Assembly: GCF_019038435.1 (NCBI RefSeq)
Contig: NZ_JAGPOX010000015.1
Span: forward strand, 26,969-90,968
DNA: 64,000 nucleotides
From: Nocardia alni
GTDB taxonomy: Bacteria > Actinomycetota > Actinomycetes > Mycobacteriales > Mycobacteriaceae
Direction: 5' to 3'
A model generated the notes under the pieces. The model was given only the letters and a program-made list of their open reading frames with translations, searched no databases and was not told the DNA's origin. This document shows, piece after piece, positions 8,386 to 16,228 of the stretch (positions are counted from its first letter, which is position 1; each line of letters starts with the position of its first letter). The translations under genes and the position numbers were made by a program.

Positions 8386-8415
8386 GTTGACCTTGTCGCT
8401 GTGACAACGTTCAAC
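8386..8415. promoter_or_regulatory. MerR-type dyad and promoter
   Basis: A nested dyad GTTGA..TTGTC, five-base centre, GACAA...TCAAC between the divergent MerR and amidohydrolase genes. A -35-like TTGACC at 8387-8392 overlaps its left arm. MerR proteins bind such dyads inside promoters with long spacers, so this is the probable operator for the plus-strand gene. Confidence 0.55.
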
Positions 8416-8460
8416 ACTGCTTCCGTCGCTGTATTCCGCGGCCCGACAGGAGGCAATTCC

Positions 8461-9238
8461 TTGATCATCGACGCCCATAGTCATGTGCACGATCCGGTGC
8501 GGACGCATCTGAAACTGTTGGACGAGGCCGGGGTGGACCGTGCGGTTCTGTTCGCCACTCGACCGCATCCGGAGCGGGCAGATTTCGCTTCGCACCGAGA
8601 TGGGCGCGCTTACTGCCGCGCTCGGGGGTGGCGGGAAGGACGAGAGCGTCTATCGCTCGGCGTGGCAGGAATTGGACGCCGCGCTGGCGGCATACCCGGA
8701 TCGTTTCATCGGTTTCGGGACCGTGCGCCTGGATCTGCCCGCAAAGGAGGTCGAAGCTTATGTCGAGCGTGAAGTAGTAGGCCGGGGATTGCGGGGTATC
8801 GGAGAATTGACGCCGCCGCCGGGCCGAGCCGCGCTGATCGAGCCGGTCCTGCGAGCTTCGGCGGAGCACGGGGGACTACCGGTGGTGGTACACGGATTCG
8901 CCCCGACCACGCAGGAGGATCTGCGGATATTGGCCAGTCTCGCCCGCCGCTATCGACGCGTACCACTGGTGATCAGCCAACTCGGCGGGCTCAACTGGCT
9001 ATCGGCGATCGAATTGGTTCGGGAGAACCCCAATATGTACATCGAACTGTCCACGGCCCCCGTGGTGTTCGCAGTTCGGTTCGCGATCAAGGAGGTTCCC
9101 GAGCGCGCGGTGTTCGGCTCGGATGCTCCGTATGGGGATCCTGTCCTGGCGCGGGTCGCGGTGGAACGGGACACGCCCCCGGGTGAACTGCGTGATCGCG
9201 TCCTGGGCAATACTCTCGCGGAGCTCCTGGATCTCTGA
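8461..9238 (+). pseudogene. Amidohydrolase family protein, frameshifted
   Basis: Two frames together encode a metal-dependent amidohydrolase of about 258 residues. The first begins at TTG 8461, seven bases after a perfect AGGAGG, and reads IIDAHSHVHDPV (metal-binding HxH) up to LFATRPHPERA. The second, one frame over, resumes at LRTEMGALTAAL and includes VVVHGF and the metal Asp in VFGSDAPYGDP. The switch falls between about 8565 and 8600 and needs one extra base or two missing bases. Either the gene is broken or the read has an error. It is divergent from MerR, its likely regulator. Confidence 0.75.
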
Positions 9239-9287
9239 TGCGCGCGGTCGACGTCCTCTGCTGAGCGCCGAGCGGCAATTTCTCCTG

Positions 9288-9463
9288 TCATTCGGCGCGG
9301 GCCAGGATCGCTTGCGCGTTCTGGGCGATCCGCGGACGAGCGAGCGCCTCCGTGATGTCGGGCTCTGCCGGTCCGGGCCGACCGGGATCAGCAGGTTTCG
9401 CAACTCGTTCAGCGGTTTGCCGAGTGTTTTCGGGATGATTACCCGGTCGACCAATTCCGACAT
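9288..9463 (-). pseudogene. Remnant of a small hypothetical protein
   Basis: The minus strand reads MSELVDRVIIPKTLGKPLN and on to LLIPVGPD in one frame. After a one-base shift it continues PAEPDITEALARPRIAQ, ending NAQAILARAE and a stop at 9288. Codon use on both sides looks coding. The family is not recognised. It converges with the frameshifted amidohydrolase. Confidence 0.3.
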
Positions 9464-9597
9464 TGCGACGTCCGGACCGATGTCCGCGGAGGGGTATTAC
9501 CCGACTTTCCGTGGAGATGTGCCGCCATGTCGCAGCGCGCATTATCGCGCATTAGGTGTCGTGATGACCCTGATTGTCCTGGATGGCGTTGGAGACC

Positions 9598-9639
9598 ACC
9601 CGCCTGCCGGTTGACCGGCTGGGCAACCGGCAGGCGGGT
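9598..9639. terminator. Strong hairpin, possible factor-independent terminator
   Basis: A perfect 16-bp stem (left arm ACCCGCCTGCCGGTTG) with a ten-base loop, in a gap without a convincing gene between 9464 and 9828. No T-run follows on either strand, as is common for actinobacterial terminators. The sequence around it (9464-9790) shows nothing else I can support. Confidence 0.45.
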
Positions 9640-9792
9640 GTGCCGCCGACACAACCGATGTGCCGGGGGCAACGCCTTGGCGGCGCTCGTATGGAAAACG
9701 ACCATGATCACTGGTAGCGGGTTTGCGGATGGTCCACCCTCGGCTCCATAAGGCAATAGGATGACTTTACCCAGGGGGCACTCATGCGATGT

Positions 9793-9829
9793 TTGGCGCA
9801 TCCGGCCGGGAAATGCTAGATTAGCGCAA
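9793..9829 (+). promoter_or_regulatory. Promoter of leaderless lsr2
   Basis: TTGGCG (9793-9798) and TAGATT (9817-9822) are separated by 18 bases. The -10 box ends six bases before the lsr2 ATG and no Shine-Dalgarno sequence is present. Transcription should therefore begin at or next to the start codon, giving a leaderless mRNA. Confidence 0.5.
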
Positions 9830-10185
9830 TGGCAAAAAAGACGTTGGTGGAAACCTTCGATGATGTGTCAGGCGATCGAATCGACACCCAAATTGTACCG
9901 GATCCTACGATCACATTCGCGATAGACGGCGTGGAATACGAGATCGACCTCGGCGCCAAGAATCGCGACAAGTTCTATGCGATATTCGAGCCGTATGTCC
10001 AGGCAGCCCGAAAGGTTGGCGGACGCGCTCGCCGCACCTCCGCGGCCGCGCCCAAGCCCTCGGGGCTGAGCAAAGTCGAGATTGTGAAGATTCGCGACTG
10101 GGCCCAAGAGGAAGGCCTCAAAGTCTCGGCCCGGGGCCGTCTGCCGAAGGAACTGGTCGACGCATACCAGAAACGGAACTCCTGA
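9829..10185 (+). CDS. lsr2: Lsr2 nucleoid-associated protein
   Basis: A 118-residue Lsr2. The N-terminal dimerisation part (MAKKTLVETFDDVSGDRIDT, then FAIDGVEYEIDLGAKN) and a basic linker lead to the C-terminal DNA-binding domain with the minor-groove RGR motif in SARGRLPKEL. Lsr2 is the actinobacterial H-NS analogue: it bridges AT-rich DNA and silences acquired genes. Given the acquired-looking clusters in this window it may silence nearby AT-rich promoters such as that at 43.3-43.6 kb (inference). A hairpin follows the stop by 16 bases. Confidence 0.95.
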   Translation: MAKKTLVETFDDVSGDRIDTQIVPDPTITFAIDGVEYEIDLGAKNRDKFYAIFEPYVQAARKVGGRARRTSAAAPKPSGLSKVEIVKIRDWAQEEGLKVSARGRLPKELVDAYQKRNS

Positions 10186-10201
10186 TCCCGATCGCGGCCG
10201 C

Positions 10202-10234
10202 CGCTGCCTGGCCCCGACGGTGTCAGGCAGAGCG
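10202..10234 (+). terminator. Terminator after lsr2
   Basis: A hairpin with CTGCCTG and CAGGCAG arms (extendable by CG/CG across one bulge) and a 13-base loop, immediately behind the lsr2 stop. It has no T-tract. Confidence 0.5.
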
Positions 10235-10422
10235 GGTCAGCCGGATCGGTACGCGGAAGCGGTGAGACCGTGGTCGACGCACAGTGACTTCGCGAACGTG
10301 CGGATAGTGAAGACCTGGGCCCGGCGGTTCGTCGCCGATCTCGACGCAGCGCCGCCGACCTTCGAGAAACTTGTCGGCGCCCCAGCGGATCTCAGATTCC
10401 CTTCGAACGGGCCGAACTCGCC

Positions 10423-10752
10423 GTGATCGGTGTTTTCGTGATCATCGCCGGCTCACCCGAACAGGCCGACCGATACCGCACGACGATAGGCCCGGTGATC
10501 GTCGATGAGATGGTCCAGTTGATCGTCGAGTTCGCCACATGCGCGACCACGATCAGTGGGGGTCCCTATGACGGCGAAACCGGACGATTCGTCTATATCC
10601 GTCACTTCGATGGAACGGACGTCGAAGTACGTGCAATGGTCACCCCGGGTACGAACCCGAGTACTCGGCCCGAACACCTGACAGGCGGCTGTCGTCCGCA
10701 CCGCCCGAAACTACTGCGGGGTCTCCGGCCGAGTATCAGCAGGTGCCCGTGA
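10423..10752 (+). CDS. Doubtful hypothetical protein
   Basis: A 109-residue frame from GTG at 10423 with typical high-GC codon use up to about 10660 (VIVDEMVQLIVEFATCATTI, GRFVYIRHFDGTDVEV), then a low-quality Arg/Pro-rich tail. This suggests the 5' part of a real gene whose 3' end has decayed. No family recognised and no clear ribosome binding site. The stretch 10235-10422 and the 170 bases after the frame hold nothing I can support. Confidence 0.25.
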   Translation: MIGVFVIIAGSPEQADRYRTTIGPVIVDEMVQLIVEFATCATTISGGPYDGETGRFVYIRHFDGTDVEVRAMVTPGTNPSTRPEHLTGGCRPHRPKLLRGLRPSISRCP

Positions 10753-10877
10753 CAGGTCTACCCGTGGTGGTCTCGCTCGTGCGCCCGGGGGAGGGGTGGG
10801 GTCGTGGTCTCTCGTCGGGTCGACGGGGAACGCGCCGCAGAGCTGGCCATCCGCGGCCCTGCGTCCCCTGAAAAGCA

Positions 10878-10905
10878 AGAAACCCGCGCCGTTGCGCGGG
10901 TTTCT
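10878..10905 (-). terminator. Rho-independent terminator of cspA
   Basis: A 12-bp perfect stem (AGAAACCCGCGC) with a four-base loop, 19 bases beyond the cspA stop. Read on the minus strand the stem is followed by TGCTTTTC, a usable T-rich tail. Confidence 0.85.
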
Positions 10906-10923
10906 GTTCAGGTCAGCCAGCTA

Positions 10924-11127
10924 CTAGATGGCGCGGACCTGCTGGGCCTGCGGGCCCTTCTTACCTTGGCCGATCTCGAATTCGACACGCTGTCCCTCGT
11001 CGAGGGACTTGAACCCGGACCCGGAAATCTCGGAGTAGTGGACGAAAACGTCGGGGCCGCCACCGTCTTGCGCGATGAACCCGAAGCCCTTTTCGCCGTT
11101 AAACCACTTCACACTGCCTTGCGTCAT
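10924..11127 (-). CDS. cspA: Cold-shock protein CspA
   Basis: A 67-residue cold-shock domain, [20 protein letters not shown], with both RNA-binding motifs (KGFGFI and DVFVHYSEI). It binds single-stranded nucleic acid and acts as an RNA chaperone. The gene is monocistronic, closed by the hairpin at 10878-10905, and has a long AT-richer upstream region (11128-11220), as expected for a cold-responsive 5' leader. No other gene was seen between it and 11338. Confidence 0.96.
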   Translation of the reverse strand: MTQGSVKWFNGEKGFGFIAQDGGGPDVFVHYSEISGSGFKSLDEGQRVEFEIGQGKKGPQAQQVRAI

Positions 11128-11354
11128 TACTTTTCTTGTTACTTTCCTGTAGTGAGCCGAGCGATCGATCTGTTCAACAACCCGTACTCGCCCTCAATCA
11201 TGCCACATTCCGGCGCAGTCTCCCAAAAGCGTGCTGTAGCACACACCCGGTCCGCGTGGGAGCGGGGACCGAGCCGCCCCCCAGGTTGGCGAACTCGCCG
11301 GTCGGAACTGGGGCTCGATTGGCTGTGAGCCTGATCCAGGAGGAGGATACAGGT

Positions 11355-11528
11355 ATGGATGATGAATATCCGCCGTCGCCGAGCCTGTTCAGCCATAGCG
11401 ACGGCCCCCTCGACACCACCCCGGCGACCGCCGCGGTGAGCCGCCCGGTGTTCAGCAATGCCGTTCGGTCCGGCGTCCCGATGCCGGACGATGGAACCTC
11501 CACCGCCGCAGTTGGCGGCGATCACTGA
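11355..11528 (+). CDS. Small acidic ORF with strong ribosome binding site
   Basis: A 57-residue peptide starting MDDEYPPSPSLFSHSDGPLD and ending TSTAAVGGDH. The start is supported by AGGAGGAGGA at 11338-11347, seven bases before ATG. The peptide is rich in Asp, Pro and Ser, lacks Cys and has no hydrophobic segment, so it is probably soluble and disordered. No RiPP-modifying gene lies nearby. Family not recognised. The 220 bases after it show no clear gene. Confidence 0.45.
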   Translation: MDDEYPPSPSLFSHSDGPLDTTPATAAVSRPVFSNAVRSGVPMPDDGTSTAAVGGDH

Positions 11529-11752
11529 GCCTGGTCGGCGCGACACCGCGCCCACCCGAATATTCCGAGCCGGGGGTGGCTCGTATCAGCCCGCCGTGAA
11601 GGTCGTGGCGTAGCAGTTCACGTAGGGACGTCCGGATCGCCGTACGATGTCTGCCATGAGTTCGTCGGTGGCGTGGCGGACACCGTGCAGGTCAGCGGGT
11701 GGGAAATAGCGCGGGCGCACAGCAATCCCGGCCACGGCGGTGATGGCCGGAT

Positions 11753-12010
11753 TCAGGCCGGATCGGTGTAGACCTGCCGGACGGCCTCGATGATCCGGCG
11801 GTCGACGTCGGCGTCACGCGGGCGGCCGCGTCCCTGCGCCGGTGTTTCCGGGCGCACGGTGTGCACCGGCTCGCGGGCACCAGCAGTGCGTGCCGGCTTC
11901 ACCGGTTCCCTGCCCCCATGCGCCCTCCACAGTGGTCCACGATCCGAATCGGGGGTACCGACAGCGGCGACAACCGCTCGACCACGCCTGTCTTCGCGGG
12001 ACGTCGTCAA
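11753..12010 (-). pseudogene. N-terminal remnant of a TetR regulator
   Basis: The frame ends GRGRPRDADVDRRIIEAVRQ, then VYTDPA and a stop: the exact beginning of a TetR helix-turn-helix domain, cut off before the recognition helix. The following minus-strand sequence to 11590 has a coding look in another frame (YFPPADLHGVRHATDELMAD) but is not TetR-like. The upstream 85 residues are Arg-rich and probably not translated. It lies just downstream of the thiolase operon and may be its lost regulator. Confidence 0.4.
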
Positions 12011-12144
12011 GGGCCGCTGCGGGGATGTTGTCCGGGCGTTGTCACCCGCGAGCGCGTCGGCCCGGCGAAACCGCCGGTCCCACCGTGAGCCATCGCTTCG
12101 GCGAGTGCGTCCGCGGGCCGCACTTGTGGCGAGATCTCGCGGCG

Positions 12145-13350
12145 TCAGACCCCAGCCTTCTCCAGAATGTGCACGCCGCAGGCGGATCCGAGCCCGATCA
12201 CATGGGCGAGCCCGACCGTGGCGCCCTCGATCTGCCGCTGCCCCGCCTCACCGCGCAGGTGCGTGGCGACCTCCCAGATATTGGCGATGCCGGTGGCGCC
12301 GATCGGATGCCCCTTGGATTCGAGCCCACCGGAGACGTTGACCGGAGTCCGGCCGTCGCGCCAGGTGGCCCCGGACTTGAAGAAGTCGACGGCGTTGCCC
12401 GGCTCGCACAGCATCAGGTTGTCGTAGTGCACGAGTTCGGCGGTGGCGAAGCAGTCGTGCAGTTCGACCAGGTCGAGATCGTCCGGTGCGACGCCGGCCT
12501 GTTCGTAGGCGGTCTGTGCGGCGTTGCGAGTGAGGGTGTTGACGTTGGGCAGGATCTGGCACGCCTCCTCGTAGGGATCGGTGGTCAGGACCGAGGCCGA
12601 GATCTTGATCGCCCGCCGGCGCTGTTCGAGAGACAGCGTGCGCAGTCGCTCGCCGCTGACCACGACCGCGGCCGCCGCGCCGTCGGTGTTGGCCGAGCAC
12701 ATGGGCCGGGTGTTGGGGTAGGCGATCATCACATCGCCCATGATCTGCTCGAGCGTCAGCCGCTTCTGGTACGCGGCAAGCGGGTTCAGGGTCGAATGCG
12801 CGTGGTTCTTCTCGGAGATGCGCGCGAACAGTTCGAAATCGGTTCCGCCGTATTTGTGTTCGTACTCGAGACCGATCTGGGCGAAGACGCCGGGCATCGT
12901 GTCGGTGCCGATGCGGCCGTCCAGCGGCTCGATCGCACCGAAGCGTCCCGAACGGGTCCAGGTCTCGGCGCGCGGCGGCTTCGCGGATACCCCGAGAAGT
13001 CCGGCGCCGGAGAGTTTTTCGACGCCGACGGCGAGGCCGAAGTCGCATTCGCCCGCCTTGATGGCCATGATCGCGGTGCGCAGCGCGGTGGCGCCGGTGG
13101 CGCACGCGTTGGAGACGTTGTAGACCGGGATGCCGGTCTGGCCGATCTGCTTCTGCAACTGCTGCCCGAGCCCGGTCTGGGCGTACATGAGATTGCCCGA
13201 GGCCAGCACACCGATCCTGTCCATGGTGACCCCGGCGTCGGCGAGAGCGCCCTGGGCCGCCTCGCTGGCCAGGTCGACCAGGTCCTTGTCCTTGTGCTTG
13301 GCGAATTTGGTCATGTGGATGCCGAGGATCCACACGGAGTCGACGCTCAT
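12145..13350 (-). CDS. Ltp-type thiolase/lipid-transfer protein (aldolase-like)
   Basis: A 401-residue thiolase-fold protein of the SCP2/Ltp class. The nucleophile-loop Cys is in VSNACATGATALR; ELHDCFATAE and GLESKGHPIGATG carry the other active-site residues. Actinobacterial relatives paired with DUF35 proteins perform retro-aldol cleavage of steroid side-chain CoA esters. Here the DUF35 gene lies two bases upstream. ATG at 13350 is chosen because upstream codons fall inside that gene. Substrate unknown; a steroid, terpenoid or branched acyl-CoA fits the neighbouring FadE pair and P450. Confidence 0.85.
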   Translation of the reverse strand: MSVDSVWILGIHMTKFAKHKDKDLVDLASEAAQGALADAGVTMDRIGVLASGNLMYAQTGLGQQLQKQIGQTGIPVYNVSNACATGATALRTAIMAIKAGECDFGLAVGVEKLSGAGLLGVSAKPPRAETWTRSGRFGAIEPLDGRIGTDTMPGVFAQIGLEYEHKYGGTDFELFARISEKNHAHSTLNPLAAYQKRLTLEQIMGDVMIAYPNTRPMCSANTDGAAAAVVVSGERLRTLSLEQRRRAIKISASVLTTDPYEEACQILPNVNTLTRNAAQTAYEQAGVAPDDLDLVELHDCFATAELVHYDNLMLCEPGNAVDFFKSGATWRDGRTPVNVSGGLESKGHPIGATGIANIWEVATHLRGEAGQRQIEGATVGLAHVIGLGSACGVHILEKAGV

Positions 13351-13352
13351 AT

Positions 13353-13808
13353 CTATGCTCCGATCGGTTCGAATCCGAAGCCCACGCCGACCGAGCCGGT
13401 GGCGTCGGCGCCGATGGGGAAGGTGGTCAGGCGAACCTTCAGCCCGGGTTTGACGCGGTCGCTGGTGGGTTCGATGTTGACGAGGTTGGCGCGCACGCTG
13501 GTGCCGTCGCAGTCGACGACCGCGGGAACGTACGGCACCTCGACGCCGGGCGCCGCCACCATGACGATGGAGAAGGTCCGGACCGTGCCCTCGGTCGCGA
13601 TGTCCACCGAATCGAATTCGGTCCCGAAGCATTTCGCGCAGGCGTTGCGCCGGTCGAAGAACCGGGCCCCGCACTGCCGGCAGCGATTGGCCACCAGGTG
13701 CGGCGCGGGTTCGAGCGCCAGGTAGTCGACCAGCGGGATCTCTGCCGGTGCGGAGCTCGTGCCGCCCTCTGTCGATGAAGTCATGGTTTCTCGGCTTTCT
13801 CGTGTCAT
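13353..13808 (-). CDS. DUF35/OB-fold zinc-ribbon protein
   Basis: A 151-residue protein with a rubredoxin-like zinc ribbon (CRQCG...CAKC, residues about 43-59) and a C-terminal OB fold (TVRTFSIVMVAAPGVEVPYV). DUF35 proteins bind Ltp thiolases and are needed for their aldolase activity; the Ltp gene follows after two bases. The ATG at 13808 overlaps the stop of the acyl-CoA dehydrogenase upstream (ATGA). A start at 13784 is also possible. Confidence 0.87.
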   Translation of the reverse strand: MTRESRETMTSSTEGGTSSAPAEIPLVDYLALEPAPHLVANRCRQCGARFFDRRNACAKCFGTEFDSVDIATEGTVRTFSIVMVAAPGVEVPYVPAVVDCDGTSVRANLVNIEPTSDRVKPGLKVRLTTFPIGADATGSVGVGFGFEPIGA

Positions 13809-15058
13809 CGGGTTCCCCTGCTGCGGGGCACCTCCCGGAACGGGAGGTTGGGGTCGGGCGCCGATTCCCGCGGCATGCCGAGCACCCGCTCGCTGATCAC
13901 GTTGCGGGCCATCTCGGTGGTGCCGCCGCCGATCGTGGACACCTGCCGCATGAGGAACGACTCACCGGCCGCGGCGGCGGTGTGCTCGTCCTGGTCCCAT
14001 ACCGCGCCGCCGGATCCGGCGATCTCGAAAGCGATTGCCGCGGCGCGCACATGGGTGACGCCGCCGAACAGCCTGCCGATGGCCGCGGCCTGATGGGAGA
14101 GTTTCCCGGACCGCACGCCGGTGGTGATGCGCTCTTGCAGGGCGCGGCTCACCAGTTCGAGGGTGTGCGCCTCGCCGATCAGGTCACGGATGCGGGGATC
14201 GTCCAGAACGCCTGCGTCGGAGGCGATCCGGGCGGGCGAGGTCGTGATGCCCGCCCGCGCGGTCCCGACCGGATAGGTGACGTAGGGGGAGTTCAACAGC
14301 ATGCGCTCGTGGAACATCCACCGGGTGCCGACGGTCCATCCGTCGTCGATCTTGCCGACCCGGTCGGTGTCGGGAACTCGCACATCGGTGATGAATTCCT
14401 GGCAGAAGTCCTTGGCGCCGTTGAGCATTTCGATCTGGTGCACCTCGACGCCCGGCTGATGGATGGGCAGGATGAACACCGTCAGCCCGCGATGTTTCGG
14501 CACATCCCAGTTGGTGCGCGCCAGGCACAGCGCCCAGTCCGACCACCACGCGCCCGTGGTCCAGATCTTGGCGCCGTTGAGCACCCAGTCCTCACCGTCG
14601 CGGACCGCGGTGGTCAGCGCGGCCGCCACGTCGGAGCCTCCGGATGGTTCGGACAGGAACTGCATCCAGAGTTCCTCGCCGCGCAGCATGGCCGGAATGT
14701 GCTGCTTCTTCTGCGCCTCGGTACCGAATTCCAGCAGTACCGCCGCGCAGGGGGACATGGTCGGGGCCTGGAACCGGCTGGGGTATTCGTATCCGGACAG
14801 CTCCTCGTTGAAGGCGTGCTGGTGCGCGGCGGTCAAGCCCTGGCCGCCGTAGTTGGCGGGAATCGCGATTCCGGCGAATCCGGCCTCGTAGAGCGCGCGC
14901 TGGAGCGCGCGGTCGGCGGCGACCGCGGCCAACTGCTCCTCGCGCGGGACATTGTGCAGCCCGGCGGCCGTCTCCGGCACGTACGGGCCCAGGTTGTCGC
15001 GGATCCACGTGCGAGCCCGCAGCCGGAAGTCCTCGATGTCCTCGATGTCGACGCTCAT
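13805..15058 (-). CDS. Acyl-CoA dehydrogenase (FadE, subunit 1)
   Basis: A 417-residue acyl-CoA dehydrogenase with PANYGGQGLTAAHQHAF, the FAD-binding FLSEPSGGSDVA and WVLNGAKIWTTGAWWSDWAL blocks, and the C-terminal GGGTTEMARNVISERVLG. With the following gene it should form an alpha2beta2 enzyme like the ChsE/FadE pairs that dehydrogenate steroid side-chain CoA esters. The start at 15058 overlaps the partner's stop by four bases (ATGA). Length is normal for the class. Confidence 0.88.
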   Translation of the reverse strand: MSVDIEDIEDFRLRARTWIRDNLGPYVPETAAGLHNVPREEQLAAVAADRALQRALYEAGFAGIAIPANYGGQGLTAAHQHAFNEELSGYEYPSRFQAPTMSPCAAVLLEFGTEAQKKQHIPAMLRGEELWMQFLSEPSGGSDVAAALTTAVRDGEDWVLNGAKIWTTGAWWSDWALCLARTNWDVPKHRGLTVFILPIHQPGVEVHQIEMLNGAKDFCQEFITDVRVPDTDRVGKIDDGWTVGTRWMFHERMLLNSPYVTYPVGTARAGITTSPARIASDAGVLDDPRIRDLIGEAHTLELVSRALQERITTGVRSGKLSHQAAAIGRLFGGVTHVRAAAIAFEIAGSGGAVWDQDEHTAAAAGESFLMRQVSTIGGGTTEMARNVISERVLGMPRESAPDPNLPFREVPRSRGTR

Positions 15059-16188
15059 GCCAGTCCTTCCTGCTCCACGAGACGGTCGGCGATCAGCTGC
15101 CGGTGGTCGGCGGGCGTCCCGTACAGGCCGCGGTTGACCGCGGCCCGGCGCAGGAACAGATGCAGGTCGTGCTCGAAGGTCAGGCCGATGCCGCCGTGCA
15201 ACTGCACGCAGTCCTGCAGCAGTTCCACGCCGTGCACGCCGATGAAGGCCTTGGCCGCGCCGACCAGTTCGGCCGCATCCGCGGCCCGCGTGTCCAGGGC
15301 CGTGGCCGCGGCGTCGGCGATGGCGTGCGCCGCCTCCAGCCACGACTTCAGGTCCGCGAAGCGATGTTTCAACGCCTGGTAGGACGCCAGGGGCCGGCCG
15401 AAGGAATATCGGTCCGCGGCCCACTCCATCGTCATCTCGAAGCCGGTCTGCATCGCGCCGACGGTTTCCGCGCACTGTCCGGCCAGCGCGAGCTGCGTCT
15501 GCCGCTCGATCTGCCGGTCGGCACCGCCGATCGTGCCGACCACGGCATCGGCGGGGATCCGGACGTTCTGGAAGGTGACGGTGGCGAACCGGCGGGTGAG
15601 GTCGAGCGAATTCAGCGGTGTGATGGATACGCCCGGGGCGTCCGCGGGCACGAGCACCTGGGTGAGAGCCTCGCCAATGCGCCCGGTGACCAGCAGGTAG
15701 CGAGCCGAACCGGCATATTCCACCGGGCGTTTCACGCCGTCGAGGACCAGGTCCGTGCCGTCCCGGCGGATGGTCAGATTCACCGCGCCGAACCCGTCGC
15801 GGGTCATCGGCTCGGTGTGGCACCACGTGCCGATCGCGTTGCCCGCCACCAGTTCTCCGACGACCGTCGGATGAGTTCCGGTGTCCCGCAACGCCGCCGC
15901 AACGACGTTCGCCGGAATCAACGGCCCCGGCGCGGCATGCCGCCCGAATTCGTAGGCGACGAGGGTGAATTCGGCGACCGGGCGACCGCTGATGGTGCCA
16001 CCGCCGACCGCCTCGTCGACCAGCAGCGATACCCAGCCGAGTTCGGCGCCGCGCCGCCAGTACTCCGGATCGAATCCGGCCTCGGTGTGCCGCAACCGCC
16101 GTATTTCGTCGGCGGGAACCTGACCGCGCAGGAACTTTTCGGTCGTCGCCCGGAAGAACTCCTGATCGGCCGTCACATCCAACAGCAC
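15055..16188 (-). CDS. Acyl-CoA dehydrogenase (FadE, subunit 2)
   Basis: A 377-residue acyl-CoA dehydrogenase of the smaller-subunit type: LHGGIGLTFEHDLHLFLRR near the C-terminus and RYSFGRPLASYQALKHRFAD in the middle. GTG at 16188 is preceded by AAGGGAA nine bases upstream; the frame stays open further back but that part is low quality. It partners the next gene (four-base overlap) and follows the P450 by 40 bases. Confidence 0.87.
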   Translation of the reverse strand: MLLDVTADQEFFRATTEKFLRGQVPADEIRRLRHTEAGFDPEYWRRGAELGWVSLLVDEAVGGGTISGRPVAEFTLVAYEFGRHAAPGPLIPANVVAAALRDTGTHPTVVGELVAGNAIGTWCHTEPMTRDGFGAVNLTIRRDGTDLVLDGVKRPVEYAGSARYLLVTGRIGEALTQVLVPADAPGVSITPLNSLDLTRRFATVTFQNVRIPADAVVGTIGGADRQIERQTQLALAGQCAETVGAMQTGFEMTMEWAADRYSFGRPLASYQALKHRFADLKSWLEAAHAIADAAATALDTRAADAAELVGAAKAFIGVHGVELLQDCVQLHGGIGLTFEHDLHLFLRRAAVNRGLYGTPADHRQLIADRLVEQEGLA

Positions 16189-16228
16189 GGGTTGATTCCC
16201 TTCGCCGCCACCCGGGCCCGGACGGGTG

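Noticed and set aside
10220..10426. 68-codon frame after lsr2
   Set aside because: Its start lies inside the probable lsr2 terminator hairpin and it has no ribosome binding site or recognisable domain.
11139..11555. Minus-strand frames over the 57-residue ORF
   Set aside because: Arg/Gly-rich with no start signal; the plus-strand ORF has a near-ideal ribosome binding site.
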